From Paraburkholderia tuberum STM678 (GTDB taxonomy: Bacteria; Pseudomonadota; Gammaproteobacteria; Burkholderiales; Burkholderiaceae): 64,000 bases of DNA. The notes under the pieces were generated by a model, which saw only the letters and a list, made by a program, of their open reading frames with translations, was not told the DNA's origin and searched no databases. Each line of letters starts with the position of its first letter. Positions within the stretch are counted from its first letter, which is position 1. Made by a program: the position numbers and the translations under genes. The stretch lies in the NCBI RefSeq assembly GCF_902833905.1, contig NZ_CADFGP010000003.1, forward strand, positions 62,001 through 126,000, in the 5' to 3' direction. Shown here one piece after another: positions 52,618-62,109 of this stretch.

Positions 52618-53535
52618 TCAATGCCGCGCGAGAATGCGCGTGCCGTCCACTTCGAGCGGTCCACCGTTCGCCGCAAGCTCCCCGATCATTCCCTTCAGCA
52701 ACGCGGGCCATTCGCCGCGCGGCTTCAGCATCGAGGCGGCGGCGCGCATCACGGCCGCGTCGTCGAGCATGCGCAAAAGCGTGTCCACGCTCATCTCGCG
52801 GACTTCGAGCAGCTTGAATACGATCAGCACCTTCAGCGCGTTCCTTGCGTTGCGCGCGGGATCGGCGCGCAACCAGGCGACGCGCGACATCGCGCGTTCG
52901 AGCGCCGCTTCGACCTGCGTGAACGGCGCGCCGTGGCCTGGGATGACGACGCGCACGTCGAGCGTTGCGATCAGGTCGAGCACGGCTTGCTGCTCGGCGA
53001 AGCCGCTTTCGCCTTCGAGTTCGGGAAAGATCACGCCGAAGCCGTTTTCCCACAGCGCATCCGCGCTGATCAGCAAGCGTTCGTCCGCGCAATAGAGCAT
53101 CAGCGAATGCGGATCGTGGCCGGGCGCGCCGAGCACCTGCCAGTCGAGTGCGCCCAGCCGCAAGCGCGCGCCGGGTGTCAGCGTGCCGGTGAAGCCGAAG
53201 CGCTCGCAGGTTTGACCGGTCGCGCGAAAGGTGAGGCGAGTTTCGTCCCAATCGCGTACCGCGTTTGCTTCCGATGCGGGGATCAGCGTGTGGCACGGCC
53301 ACGTAGCCTGCAACAGCGCGTTGCCGCCGCAGTGGTCCGAATGCAGGTGCGTGTTGATGATCAGATCGAGCGGCCGCGTGCGCAACGCATTGAGTACCAG
53401 CGCGACCGTTTGCGATGCGTGCGTCGCATAGCCGGTATCGACCAGCGCGGCGCATGTGTCGTCGACGAGCAGCACGTTGTTCGACGACAGCCAGCCGCGC
53501 TCGAAAACCCGGATCGATGCGGGCAGCGCGATCAT
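52618..53535 (-). CDS. Metallo-beta-lactamase-fold hydrolase
   Basis: A 305-residue MBL-fold enzyme. The zinc motif is NTHLHSDHCGG (HxHxDH), further ligands are the His in GAPGHDPHS, the Asp in LISADALW and the His in VIPGHGAP. The C-terminal third adds a helical domain of the type found in MBL proteins acting on acyl-CoA or organic thioesters. It is the last gene of a leftward operon; its ATG overlaps the stop of the MaoC-like gene (ATGA). Substrate unknown; company of acyl-CoA genes suggests a thioester. Confidence 0.88.
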   Translation of the reverse strand: MIALPASIRVFERGWLSSNNVLLVDDTCAALVDTGYATHASQTVALVLNALRTRPLDLIINTHLHSDHCGGNALLQATWPCHTLIPASEANAVRDWDETRLTFRATGQTCERFGFTGTLTPGARLRLGALDWQVLGAPGHDPHSLMLYCADERLLISADALWENGFGVIFPELEGESGFAEQQAVLDLIATLDVRVVIPGHGAPFTQVEAALERAMSRVAWLRADPARNARNALKVLIVFKLLEVREMSVDTLLRMLDDAAVMRAAASMLKPRGEWPALLKGMIGELAANGGPLEVDGTRILARH

Positions 53536-54005
53536 GGCGTGGCCGTGCTCGCGTGCGCGTTTGCGACCGCGGGGGGCTTCGGCATCACGAGGATCGTCGA
53601 GGTACCCGTCAACATCAGCTCGCCGCGCTGATTGACCACCGAACCTTCGAGATAGGTCAGATCGCCGTTCAGGCTCGGCTTCCAGTGAGCGTCGTGCACA
53701 CGCCACGTGATCGTCAGCGTGTCGTGCGCCTGCACTGCCTTCTTCAGCTTGATATCGAATTCGAGGCCGAGCGGTTGCGCGTAAGTAGAGAAATGCGTGG
53801 CGAGCAGCGCCATGAAATACGCGGTGGGTTGCGTGCCCGACGCGATCAAGCCTCCAAAGCGGCTTTGCGCGGCATACGCTTCATCGTGATGCAACGGGTT
53901 CAGATCGACGACGAGCGTCGCGAACGATTTGATCGAATCCACCGACAACTCGAGCGTCGAACTGAACGTCTCACCGGGCGTCACGATGCGCGGCGCGGCG
54001 TTCAT
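53532..54005 (-). CDS. MaoC-like hydratase/thioesterase domain protein
   Basis: A 157-residue hotdog-fold protein of the MaoC type. The active-site segment [24 protein letters not shown] carries the Asp and His of (R)-specific enoyl-CoA hydratases. The start at 54005 lies in an ATGA overlap with the DUF1289 gene; its stop overlaps the MBL-fold gene the same way. It probably hydrates an enoyl-CoA or binds an acyl-CoA. The C-terminal tail is Ala/Pro-rich. Confidence 0.87.
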   Translation of the reverse strand: MNAAPRIVTPGETFSSTLELSVDSIKSFATLVVDLNPLHHDEAYAAQSRFGGLIASGTQPTAYFMALLATHFSTYAQPLGLEFDIKLKKAVQAHDTLTITWRVHDAHWKPSLNGDLTYLEGSVVNQRGELMLTGTSTILVMPKPPAVANAHASTATP

Positions 54006-54247
54006 TGCTTCTCCTTCGTCGTCGATGTCGTGCGCAGCGCCATTAACGTCGCGTGGCGCACTTCGATCGCGTCCCACACCGCGCGCTTCGCGTCGTTGTC
54101 GAGCGTCGACCAGCCGGCGATTTCGTCGATCGTGCGCAGGCATCCTTCGCACCAGCCGGTCGATGCATCCATCCTGCACACGCTGATGCACGGCGACGGC
54201 ACGCAACCGCCGTCGTCCCTGTCGTCGTAATCGTTGCCGCTCGCCAT
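54002..54247 (-). CDS. DUF1289 family protein
   Basis: An 81-residue protein with the DUF1289 cysteine pattern, C-x3-C then C-x2-C ([23 protein letters not shown]), followed by [22 protein letters not shown], which is diagnostic of the family. The cysteines probably bind a metal or iron-sulfur centre. Role unknown. It starts 5 bp after the YbaK-like gene and overlaps the MaoC-like gene by 4 bp. Confidence 0.9.
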   Translation of the reverse strand: MASGNDYDDRDDGGCVPSPCISVCRMDASTGWCEGCLRTIDEIAGWSTLDNDAKRAVWDAIEVRHATLMALRTTSTTKEKQ

Positions 54248-54252
54248 CGTGT

Positions 54253-54774
54253 TCAGGCCGGCTCGCGCAACGCGACATCGACGACCGGCGCGCCTGTGAG
54301 CGAGATCAGCTCCTGCGCGGTCAGATTGAACACCGCGTGCGGATGACCGGCGGCCGCCCACAGGCTCTCCAGTTCGAGCAAATCCGCATCGATCAACGTG
54401 AGCGGCTCGGTCGCGTGACCGACCGGGCACACGCCACCGATCGCATAGCCGGTTTTCTCGCGCACGAACTTCGCGTCCGCGCGGCCGATCTCGCCGACCT
54501 GCGCGGCCACTTTCTTTTCGTCGACACGATTCGCGCCGCTCGCGATCACGAGCACCGGCGCGTCGTCTTCGCGGCGCCGGAACAGGATCGACTTCGCAAT
54601 CTGCGCGACCGAGCAGCCGAGTCCGGCGGCCGCTTCGGCGGAAGTCTTGCCGGTTTCCGGCAGCATCACGATTCGCCCCGCGTGACCGCGTTCGCGTAGC
54701 AGCAGCGCGACGCGACGTGCCGAGTCGGGCAGCGCGGCGAGATCGTCGGAGTCGAAGGACGCGAGGTCGTTCAT
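54253..54774 (-). CDS. YbaK/ProX-like aminoacyl-tRNA editing-domain protein
   Basis: A 173-residue protein with the YbaK/EbsC fold, found in enzymes that hydrolyse mischarged tRNAs in trans. Typical segments are [15 protein letters not shown] with the conserved Lys, [17 protein letters not shown] and [14 protein letters not shown]. Which tRNA it clears cannot be read from the sequence. It follows HMG-CoA lyase by 34 bp in the same leftward unit. Confidence 0.9.
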   Translation of the reverse strand: MNDLASFDSDDLAALPDSARRVALLLRERGHAGRIVMLPETGKTSAEAAAGLGCSVAQIAKSILFRRREDDAPVLVIASGANRVDEKKVAAQVGEIGRADAKFVREKTGYAIGGVCPVGHATEPLTLIDADLLELESLWAAAGHPHAVFNLTAQELISLTGAPVVDVALREPA

Positions 54775-54808
54775 TGTTTGGGACCCTGAATGAAAATGGA
54801 TGCTGCGG

Positions 54809-55735
54809 TTATACGCAGGTGTTTGCTTCGCTGCGCGCCTTCGCGAGCAGCGCTTTACCGGCGCGCGACACGTTGGACCGGCCGATCGCGTTCGAAATGA
54901 AGTCGCCGATTTCGACCACTTGCGCGAGGTCGATACCGGTCTCGATGCCGAGGCCGTTCATCAGATACAGCACGTCTTCGGTCGCGACGTTGCCGGTCGC
55001 GCCCTTCGCATACGGACAGCCGCCGAGCCCCGCGACCGATGCATGAAAAATCTCGACGCCTTCGAGCAGCGCCGCGTAGATATTCGCGAGCGCCTGGCCA
55101 TACGTATCGTGGAAGTGTCCCGACAGATGCTCGCGCGGAAACACTTCGGTCACGGCCTCGAACACTTCGCGGGTGCGCTTCGGCGTGCCGACGCCGATCG
55201 TGTCGGCGATATCGATCTCGTCGCAGCCGAGCGCCGCGAAGCGCTTGACGACGTCGACGACCGACGCGACCGGCACTTCGCCCTGGTACGGACAGCCGAG
55301 CGCGCATGACACGCTGCCGCGAATCCGCAGCTTATGTTGTTTCGCCGCCGCGGCGACTGGCGCGAATCGCTCGATGCTCTCCGCGATGCTGCAGTTGATG
55401 TTCTTCTGCGAGAACGCCTCGCTCGCCGCGCCGAAGATGACGATCTCGTCGGCGCGCGCGGCGAGCGCGCCTTCGAGACCGCGCAGGTTCGGCGTCAGCA
55501 CCGAGTAAATCGTGCCGTCGCGGCGCTCGATGCCGGCCATCACGTCGGCGCCGTCGGCCATCTGCGGCACCCATTTCGGCGACACGAACGACGCCGCCTC
55601 GACGTTGCGGAAGCCCGCCGCCGACAGACGGTTGATCAGCTCGATCTTGGTCGCGGTCGGCACGAATTCCTTTTCGTTCTGCAGCCCGTCGCGCGGACCC
55701 ACTTCGACGATTTTCACTTGCTTCGGTAAGGCCAT
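54809..55735 (-). CDS. mvaB: Hydroxymethylglutaryl-CoA lyase
   Basis: A 308-residue TIM-barrel lyase cleaving HMG-CoA into acetyl-CoA and acetoacetate, the final step of leucine degradation. It shows VEVGPRDGLQNE near the start (metal-binding Asp), the signature ASVAGLGGCPYAKGATGN with the catalytic Cys, and HFHDTYGQALANI. The ATG at 55735 gives the normal N-terminus (MALPKQVKIVEVGPRDG). It heads the five-gene leftward operon ending at the MBL-fold gene. Confidence 0.95.
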   Translation of the reverse strand: MALPKQVKIVEVGPRDGLQNEKEFVPTATKIELINRLSAAGFRNVEAASFVSPKWVPQMADGADVMAGIERRDGTIYSVLTPNLRGLEGALAARADEIVIFGAASEAFSQKNINCSIAESIERFAPVAAAAKQHKLRIRGSVSCALGCPYQGEVPVASVVDVVKRFAALGCDEIDIADTIGVGTPKRTREVFEAVTEVFPREHLSGHFHDTYGQALANIYAALLEGVEIFHASVAGLGGCPYAKGATGNVATEDVLYLMNGLGIETGIDLAQVVEIGDFISNAIGRSNVSRAGKALLAKARSEANTCV

Positions 55736-55851
55736 GATGTGTCTCCGATCCGATGCGGTTTGATCGCTGTCCCATCCGGGATGGGTGCTGCCGCGTTGCT
55801 GCAATTCAAGTCAGCCCGCACGCCTGCGACGCGTGCGGGCGCGGGTTTCAC

Positions 55852-56793
55852 TCAGTAGCCGCGTTCCAGTTGCACTGCGCCGCTCACCTGCTCGCCGCGC
55901 ATCATCGCGCCGATCTTGTCCGCGACCTGCGCGACGCTGTCCTCGCGCAACGTCAGCGCCGACGTGTGCGGCGTGATCGTGACGCGCGGCTCGCGCCAGA
56001 AAGGATGATCGGCGGGCAGCGGTTCCTCGCGGAACACGTCGAGCGTCGCGGCGGCGAGCTGGCCGCTCGCGAGCGCAGCGAGCAGATCCGCTTCGACGAG
56101 ATGCGCGCCGCGCGCGACGTTGATCAGATATGCGCCGCGCGCGAGCTTCGCGAAGACTCGCGCATTCAGCACGCTTTCCGTGTCGGGTGTATGCGGCAGC
56201 AGATTGACGAGCACCTTCGCGCCGTCGAGGAAGCTATCGAATTGCGCGTCGCCGGCGAACGTCGCGATGCCACCGATCTGCTTCTCGCCGCGAGTAAAGC
56301 CGCGCACCGGCAGGCCGAACGAAGCGAGCGTTTGCGCGACCTGCGTGCCGAGCACGCCGAGCCCGAGCACACCCACCGTGAACGTTGCGCGCGGATGCGG
56401 CTCGAGCACTTTCCAGCGGCGCTCGCCTTGCAGCACCTGATATTCGTCGAAGCGGCGCAGATAGCGCAGCACCGCATGCGTCACGTACTCGGCCATCTGC
56501 GCGCCCATGCCGGTATCTTCGAGGCGAATCAACGGCACCTCGGGCGGCAACGTGCCCGGATGCGCGCGTTCGAGCGCGAGAATCGCATCGACGCCAGCGC
56601 CGAGATTGAAGATCGCGCGCAGCGTATTGCGTCCGGCCAGCATCTCGCGCGGCGGACGCCAGACCACCGCGAAATCGGCTGGGCCGGTGTCGCCGGGCTT
56701 CCATTCGCGCAGCTCGGCGGCGGGTAGCGCGCGCGCAAAGTCGTGCAGCCACGCGGCGGCCTCGGTGTGCGGTGCGTAGAAGAGTATTTTCAT
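55852..56793 (-). CDS. D-2-hydroxyacid dehydrogenase, glyoxylate/hydroxypyruvate reductase A-like
   Basis: A 313-residue NAD(P)-dependent reductase. The Rossmann motif is GVLGLGVLGTQVA, followed by LLPHTPDTESVLN, INVARGAHLVEADLLAAL and DVFREEPLPADHPFW; the catalytic His is in ITPHTSALT. These features fit the GhrA group (glyoxylate and hydroxypyruvate reduction). The start MKILFYAPH at 56793 gives the usual length. Single gene. Confidence 0.9.
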   Translation of the reverse strand: MKILFYAPHTEAAAWLHDFARALPAAELREWKPGDTGPADFAVVWRPPREMLAGRNTLRAIFNLGAGVDAILALERAHPGTLPPEVPLIRLEDTGMGAQMAEYVTHAVLRYLRRFDEYQVLQGERRWKVLEPHPRATFTVGVLGLGVLGTQVAQTLASFGLPVRGFTRGEKQIGGIATFAGDAQFDSFLDGAKVLVNLLPHTPDTESVLNARVFAKLARGAYLINVARGAHLVEADLLAALASGQLAAATLDVFREEPLPADHPFWREPRVTITPHTSALTLREDSVAQVADKIGAMMRGEQVSGAVQLERGY

Positions 56794-57321
56794 GCGGTCC
56801 GGAATGCGTCGGCGTCGATGTGGGCGTGAGCGGGACGGACCCGGAGCGCGCGACGGCAATCGGACGACGCGTGCGGGATCGGGTCTCCTCCCGGTATGAA
56901 CAGGCTTCATTCTACTTTTTCGACGCAAATCGCGCGCGTTTGCGCACGGACGTGCGCTTCAAGATGCATGCCGTGGTGGGCGTCGAGTTCGCGCGTACCC
57001 GCGCATTTCTTCGTTTGCCCCATAACGAAAGCACAAAAACCTGGTTCATCGATGCGCGACCGAGCGGGACAATGATTGCCTGGATTCCTTGCGCAGCGAG
57101 GCACGCACATGCTTTCGTGCACTCGACCGATCGCGACAATTCCTAATTTGACGCAATTTGTATTTTGATTAGGTTTCTTGAATTGGTGATCAAAGCTTCG
57201 CCATGAAAAACACCCCGAAGATTGGATCAACGTCCAACTTTCGGGGTGAATTTCGCCACTATGCGGCGACGCAGACCATTAGTTCGCGCACGCAGCGCAT
57301 GCGGCTCAGCGGTTCCGCGAC
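56794..57321. other. Intergenic region of 530 bp; no gene seen
   Basis: Between the hydroxyacid dehydrogenase and bioB. It contains the bioB terminator; otherwise short open frames here have no ribosome-binding site or recognisable domain. Confidence 0.4.
57206..57248 (-). terminator. Rho-independent terminator of the biotin operon
   Basis: Stem CACCCCGAA (57211-57219) and TTCGGGGTG (57240-57248) with a 20-base loop; on the minus strand it is followed by TTTTT. Located 74 bp after the bioB stop. Confidence 0.75.
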
Positions 57322-58422
57322 TCAATTCGCCACGCTGTGATCCCCGTGCCCATGCGCACACCCATGCTCGCCCCCACTCTGCTCAACCGGCATCTGCTGC
57401 GCAGCCTCAGCGCGAATCCCCAGGCGCGCGAGCAGCTTGCGATCCGCTTCCGCCTGCGGGTTGCTCGTGGTCAGCAACTGATCGCCGTAGAAAATCGAAT
57501 TCGCGCCCGCGAGGAAGCACATTGCCTGCAACGCCTCATCCATCTGCTCGCGTCCGGCCGATAGACGTACCATCGCGCGCGGCATCGTGATGCGCGCAAT
57601 CGCGATCGTGCGCACGAATTCGAACGGATCGATCGCTTCGGTCCCGCTCAGCGGCGTGCCTTGCACCTGCACCAGATTGTTGATCGGCACCGATTCCGGA
57701 TACGGCTCCATGTTCGCGAGCTGCGCGATCAGCCCCGCGCGTTCGCGGCGCGATTCGCCCATCCCGACGATGCCGCCGCAGCACACGTTGATGCCCGCGT
57801 CGCGCACGCGTTCGAGCGTGTCGAGCCGATCCTGGTACGTGCGCGTCGAAATGATCTGGCCGTAGAACTCCGGCGACGTATCGAGATTGTGGTTGTAGTA
57901 GTCGAGGCCCGCATCGCGCAGCGCTTGCGCCTGGTGCGTTTCGAGCATGCCGAGCGTCACGCAGGTTTCGAGGCCCATCGCCTTCACGCCGCGGATCATG
58001 TCCTTGATCGGCTCCAGGTGGCGGTCCTTCGGATTGCGCCACGCGGCGCCCATGCAGAAGCGCGTTGCGCCGTTCTGCTTTGCGACCTGCGCGGCGGCCA
58101 GCACTTCGTCGACCGGCATCAGCTTGTCGGCGGCGAGACCCGTGTCGTGATGCACCGATTGCGGACAGTATGCGCAATCCTCTTCGCAGCCGCCGGTCTT
58201 GATCGACAGCAGCGTCGACAGTTGCACCGCATTGGCGTCGAAATGCTCGCGATGCGTTTGCTGCGCGCGAAACAGCAGGTCGTTGAACGGCAGTTCGTAC
58301 AACGCGACGATATCGGCGACGCGCCAACGCGCGAGCGGTTTCGCTTCAGTAGCGGCTGCGGTCGGATTGCTGTTGGCGGCGCTCGCTTCGGCGGTGCCCG
58401 CTGCGATATTCAGTTGTGTCAT
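57322..58422 (-). CDS. bioB: Biotin synthase
   Basis: A 366-residue radical SAM enzyme inserting sulfur into dethiobiotin. The SAM-binding 4Fe-4S ligands are C79, C83 and C86 ([13 protein letters not shown]). Other conserved parts are [24 protein letters not shown] and [19 protein letters not shown]. About 30 Ala-rich residues precede the family core, and the C-terminus carries a His-rich tail ([11 protein letters not shown]). Last gene of the bioA-F-D-B operon. Confidence 0.96.
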   Translation of the reverse strand: MTQLNIAAGTAEASAANSNPTAAATEAKPLARWRVADIVALYELPFNDLLFRAQQTHREHFDANAVQLSTLLSIKTGGCEEDCAYCPQSVHHDTGLAADKLMPVDEVLAAAQVAKQNGATRFCMGAAWRNPKDRHLEPIKDMIRGVKAMGLETCVTLGMLETHQAQALRDAGLDYYNHNLDTSPEFYGQIISTRTYQDRLDTLERVRDAGINVCCGGIVGMGESRRERAGLIAQLANMEPYPESVPINNLVQVQGTPLSGTEAIDPFEFVRTIAIARITMPRAMVRLSAGREQMDEALQAMCFLAGANSIFYGDQLLTTSNPQAEADRKLLARLGIRAEAAQQMPVEQSGGEHGCAHGHGDHSVAN

Positions 58423-58474
58423 GTGATCGATCCTCGTGTACGGATGAAATGGGGTTCGGCTCTGCGGGGCGGCG

Positions 58475-59215
58475 CTATGCCGCGCGCGATCGGCGCAGCG
58501 TTTGCAAAAGCCGTCGAATTTCGAGTTGGTCGGTCGCAAGCTCCGGCGACGGCGGGCTGATATGCGGCACGACGCCGAGCAACGGCGCGTCGTACGCTTG
58601 CGCGAAATGCACGCGAATCGACGCGATGTTTTCGTCGGGAAAGGTCATGTCCGGGTCGATGCGATTCGCGACCCAGCCTGCGAGCGTTAGACCGCGCGCG
58701 GCGATCGCTTCGGCAGTCAGCAGCGCGTGGCTGATGCAGCCGAGCCGCATGCCGACCACCAGCACCACCGGCAGCTTCAGCGCGACGGCGAGATCGGCGG
58801 TGTCCTGCGTCGCGGTCAACGGCACGCGAAAGCCGCCGACACCTTCGACAACGACCACCTCGGCGAGCTTCAACGCTTGGCTGTGGCACGCGACGATGTG
58901 CTCGAGATCGAACGAGACGTTTTCCAGCGCCGCCGCGATGTGCGGCGCGGCCGGTTCCCTCAGCAGATACGGCGTGCGCATGGCGGGCGGTAGCAGCACG
59001 CTCGACGCGGCATCGAGCTGATCCGCGTCCTCGTTGTGCAGCACGCCGTTCACTTCGAACGCGCCCGCCGCGATCGGCTTCATCGCTGCTGCCTGCAGGC
59101 CTTCGCGCACGAAGCCGCGCAATAGCGCCGACGACACGAAGGTCTTGCCGATTTCCGTATCAGTGCCGGTGACGAACAGCGATAGCGCGCCGTCATCGTT
59201 ATTCAAGTTGCTCAT
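58475..59215 (-). CDS. bioD: Dethiobiotin synthetase
   Basis: A 246-residue ATP-dependent carboxylase closing the ureido ring of dethiobiotin. The P-loop is [15 protein letters not shown]; the Lys of MKPIAAG and [13 protein letters not shown] are conserved. The ATG at 59215 lies in a 4-bp overlap with bioF; an open frame upstream overlaps bioF and is ignored. bioB begins 52 bp downstream. Confidence 0.95.
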   Translation of the reverse strand: MSNLNNDDGALSLFVTGTDTEIGKTFVSSALLRGFVREGLQAAAMKPIAAGAFEVNGVLHNEDADQLDAASSVLLPPAMRTPYLLREPAAPHIAAALENVSFDLEHIVACHSQALKLAEVVVVEGVGGFRVPLTATQDTADLAVALKLPVVLVVGMRLGCISHALLTAEAIAARGLTLAGWVANRIDPDMTFPDENIASIRVHFAQAYDAPLLGVVPHISPPSPELATDQLEIRRLLQTLRRSRAA

Positions 59216-60396
59216 GCCGCGCGCGCTCCGACTTGTTGCAGGCCGGCCTCGAGCCGGTCGAGATCCGCATGCGAATGCGCGGCCGACAGCGAGATGCGCA
59301 GGCGCGACGTGCCGGTCGGCACGGTCGGCGGACGGATCGCGGGCACCCACAGCCCCGCGAGATCGAGCGACGCGGCGATGTCGAGCGTCGCATCGTTCGC
59401 GCCGATGATCAGCGGTTGCACGGCCGTATGTGAATCGACGGGCAGCCACGGCGTCGCCTTCAGCATCGCGCGCGTGCGTTCGATTAGTTGCTGGAGATGC
59501 GCGCGGCGCGCATCGCCTTCCTCGCCACCGATGATGTGCAGGCTCGCCGACACCGCATGCGCGGCCGCGGGCACCGACGCGGTCGTGAAGATATACGGAC
59601 GCGCGCGCTGCACGAGCCATTCGATCACGGTCGCATGCGCGACGACGAACGCGCCGGAGACACCCGCCGCCTTGCCGAGCGTGCCGATCGAGATCAGATG
59701 CGGCGAGCGCAGCGCGGCCTGCGCGATCGCGCCACGGCCTTGCGGACCGAGCACGCCGAAGCCGTGCGCATCGTCGACGATCAGCCATGCGCCGTGCCGC
59801 TCGGCGAGTTCGAGCAAACGCGGCAGCGGCGCGATGTCGCCGTCCATGCTGAACACCGTGTCGGACACGATCACCTTGACGTCCGCCTCCGACGCTTCGA
59901 GCATCGCGCTCAATGCATCCACGTCGCAGTGCGGATAGATCTGGACATCCGCGCGCGACAGCCGCGCGCCGTCGATCAGCGAAGCGTGATTGAGCGCATC
60001 GGAGAACAGCGTCGTGCCGCGGCCCGCGAGCGTGGTCAGCGTCGCGAGATTCGCCATATAGCCGGTGCTGAAATACAACGCGCGGGCGTCGTCGAGAAAG
60101 CCGCCGGCAAATTCAGCGAGATCGTCTTCGAGTTGCGCATGCGCACGCGAATGACCGCCGAGCAGATGCGAGCCGCCGCTGCCCGCGCCATACAGGCGCG
60201 CGCCTTCGGCGATCGCGTCGATCAATTGCGGATGCGCGGCAAGGCCCAGATAGTCGTTGCTCGCGAAGCCTATGATTTCACGGCCGTCGACCGTCATGTG
60301 CGCGGCGCACGGTGTGTCGGCGGTGCGCCGGCGTCGGCGCAGGCCGCGCGCGTCGATTTCCTTCAGGCCTTCGGCGAGTGTGTCGAGCAGATGCAT
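59212..60396 (-). CDS. bioF: 8-amino-7-oxononanoate synthase
   Basis: A 394-residue PLP enzyme condensing pimeloyl thioester with alanine. Visible: [28 protein letters not shown], the Asp-His in [12 protein letters not shown], and the PLP lysine in [17 protein letters not shown]. It overlaps the end of bioA (TGATG) and the start of bioD (ATGA), so the three are translationally coupled. Confidence 0.96.
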   Translation of the reverse strand: MHLLDTLAEGLKEIDARGLRRRRRTADTPCAAHMTVDGREIIGFASNDYLGLAAHPQLIDAIAEGARLYGAGSGGSHLLGGHSRAHAQLEDDLAEFAGGFLDDARALYFSTGYMANLATLTTLAGRGTTLFSDALNHASLIDGARLSRADVQIYPHCDVDALSAMLEASEADVKVIVSDTVFSMDGDIAPLPRLLELAERHGAWLIVDDAHGFGVLGPQGRGAIAQAALRSPHLISIGTLGKAAGVSGAFVVAHATVIEWLVQRARPYIFTTASVPAAAHAVSASLHIIGGEEGDARRAHLQQLIERTRAMLKATPWLPVDSHTAVQPLIIGANDATLDIAASLDLAGLWVPAIRPPTVPTGTSRLRISLSAAHSHADLDRLEAGLQQVGARAA

Positions 60397-61790
60397 CAGC
60401 GGGCCTCCGCGAGCGTGGCGTCGAAGGTGTCACGCGTGCGCGTGGCGAGCAGCGCGAGTTCTTCGTCTTCGAGGATGTACGGCGGCATCAGATACACGGT
60501 GGTGCCGATCGGGCGCAACAACAGCTCGCGTTGCAGCGCGTTTTCGAAGAAGCGGCGCGAGAACGTTTTGGCTTGCTGAGGATCGTCGATCATTGCGTCG
60601 AACGCGAAGATCGTGCCGCGCTGACGCAGATTGCGCACCTGCGCGTGCTCGACGAGCGGCGCGAGCGCGGCCGCGAGGGTCGCCGATTTGCGTGCGTTGG
60701 CGGCGAGCACGTCGTCGCTCGTGAACAGATCGAGCGTCGCGAGCGCGGCGCGGCACGCGAGCGGATTGCCGGTGTACGAGTGCGAGTGCAGGAAGCCGCG
60801 CGCGGTATCGTCGTGATAGAAGGCCGCGAAGATCTCGTCGCGCGACAGCACGATCGACAGCGGCAGATAGCCGCCGCTGATGCCTTTCGACAGACACAGG
60901 AAGTCCGGCCACACGCCCGCCTGTTCGCACGCGAAGAACGTGCCGGTGCGGCCGCAGCCGACTGCGATTTCGTCGGCGATCAGATGCACGCCGTACCGGT
61001 CGCACAACGCGCGCAATCCGGCGACGTACGACGCGTCGTGCATCGCCATGCCGGCCGCGCATTGCACGAGCGGCTCGACGATCAGTGCGGCGATGCGGTT
61101 CGCGCGCGCCTCGAACAGCGCGCGCACATGGTCGAGCGCGCGGCGCGCGACGTCGGCGGCGGTTTCGCCCGCTTGCGCGAGCCGCGCATCGGGCGAGGCG
61201 ACGACGTGGGCGTGACGAATCAGCGGATCGTACGCGTCCTTGAACAGCGCGACGTCGGTCACGCCGAGCGCGCCGATCGTCTCGCCGTGGTAGCTGTTGG
61301 CGATGCAGACGAATTCCTGCTTGTCGGCGTAGCCCCGGTTGCGCCAGCTGTGAAAGCTCATCTTCAGCGCGATCTCGACCGCCGACGCGCCATCCGACGC
61401 GAAGAACGCGTGGCCGAGCGTGTTGCCGGTCAACGCGTGCAGACGTTCCGCGAGTTCGACGGCGGGCTCGTGTGTGCAGCCGGCGAGCATCGCGTGTTCG
61501 AGCGTATCGAGCTGATCTTTCAGCGCCGCGTTGATGCGCGGGTTCGCATGACCGAACAGATTGACCCACCACGAACTGATCGCGTCGAGATAGCGATGAC
61601 CGGCGCGATCGTACAGCCACGCGCCTTGACCGCGCGCGACGGGGATCAGCGGCAGACGTTCGTGGTGCTTCATCTGCGTGCACGGATGCCACACCGCGCG
61701 CAGGCTGCGGGCGACCCAATCTTCAGGGGCGACCGGGGGGACTGCTGACTTTTCCAAAGAGGTACTCCAGGGTGCTTTTTTGCCACGCAC
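60396..61790 (-). CDS. bioA: Adenosylmethionine-8-amino-7-oxononanoate aminotransferase
   Basis: A 464-residue class III PLP aminotransferase making 7,8-diaminononanoate with SAM as amino donor. It shows [52 protein letters not shown] and the PLP lysine in [14 protein letters not shown]. First gene of the leftward biotin operon bioA-bioF-bioD-bioB. The N-terminus is about 20 residues longer than the conserved core. Confidence 0.95.
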   Translation of the reverse strand: MRGKKAPWSTSLEKSAVPPVAPEDWVARSLRAVWHPCTQMKHHERLPLIPVARGQGAWLYDRAGHRYLDAISSWWVNLFGHANPRINAALKDQLDTLEHAMLAGCTHEPAVELAERLHALTGNTLGHAFFASDGASAVEIALKMSFHSWRNRGYADKQEFVCIANSYHGETIGALGVTDVALFKDAYDPLIRHAHVVASPDARLAQAGETAADVARRALDHVRALFEARANRIAALIVEPLVQCAAGMAMHDASYVAGLRALCDRYGVHLIADEIAVGCGRTGTFFACEQAGVWPDFLCLSKGISGGYLPLSIVLSRDEIFAAFYHDDTARGFLHSHSYTGNPLACRAALATLDLFTSDDVLAANARKSATLAAALAPLVEHAQVRNLRQRGTIFAFDAMIDDPQQAKTFSRRFFENALQRELLLRPIGTTVYLMPPYILEDEELALLATRTRDTFDATLAEAR

Positions 61791-62109
61791 GCAAGCCTCG
61801 GCGAGTGCGCGGGGTCGAGATTAGCGGTTTATTTGGTCGCGCGCATCAACCGCGAAATGCTCGTATTTCGCGGTGGCGTGGAGGTTTAGCATCGTTCGAT
61901 GCAGCTCGTTCGAGTTCGTGAGGGAAGCTCGCCAATCGACGGAGATAGCGACGTCAAAGTAGTGGGCTGTTACTGGCCAGAATTTGGGGTGACGAGGTGT
62001 TTTTTGCGGGGGAACTGAGCGCACAAGAAAAAGCCCGCCGATACGGCGGGCTTGCGGCACATCAGAATCAGGCGCGACTCACGCCTCGACTCACGCCTCT
62101 ATTCGTACT
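61791..62109. other. Intergenic region upstream of bioA
   Basis: About 320 bp between bioA (promoter side) and the hydrolase gene. It must hold the bioA promoter; I find no clear BirA-like operator by eye. The hydrolase terminator lies at 62025-62053. Confidence 0.4.
62025..62053 (-). terminator. Rho-independent terminator of the secreted hydrolase gene
   Basis: Stem AAGCCCGCC (62031-62039) and GGCGGGCTT (62045-62053), loop GATAC, followed on the minus strand by TTTTTCTTGTG. It lies 57 bp after the hydrolase stop. Confidence 0.8.

Noticed and set aside
60312..61748. 478-codon plus-strand frame over bioA
   Set aside because: Antisense shadow of bioA; Arg/Glu-rich with no motif.
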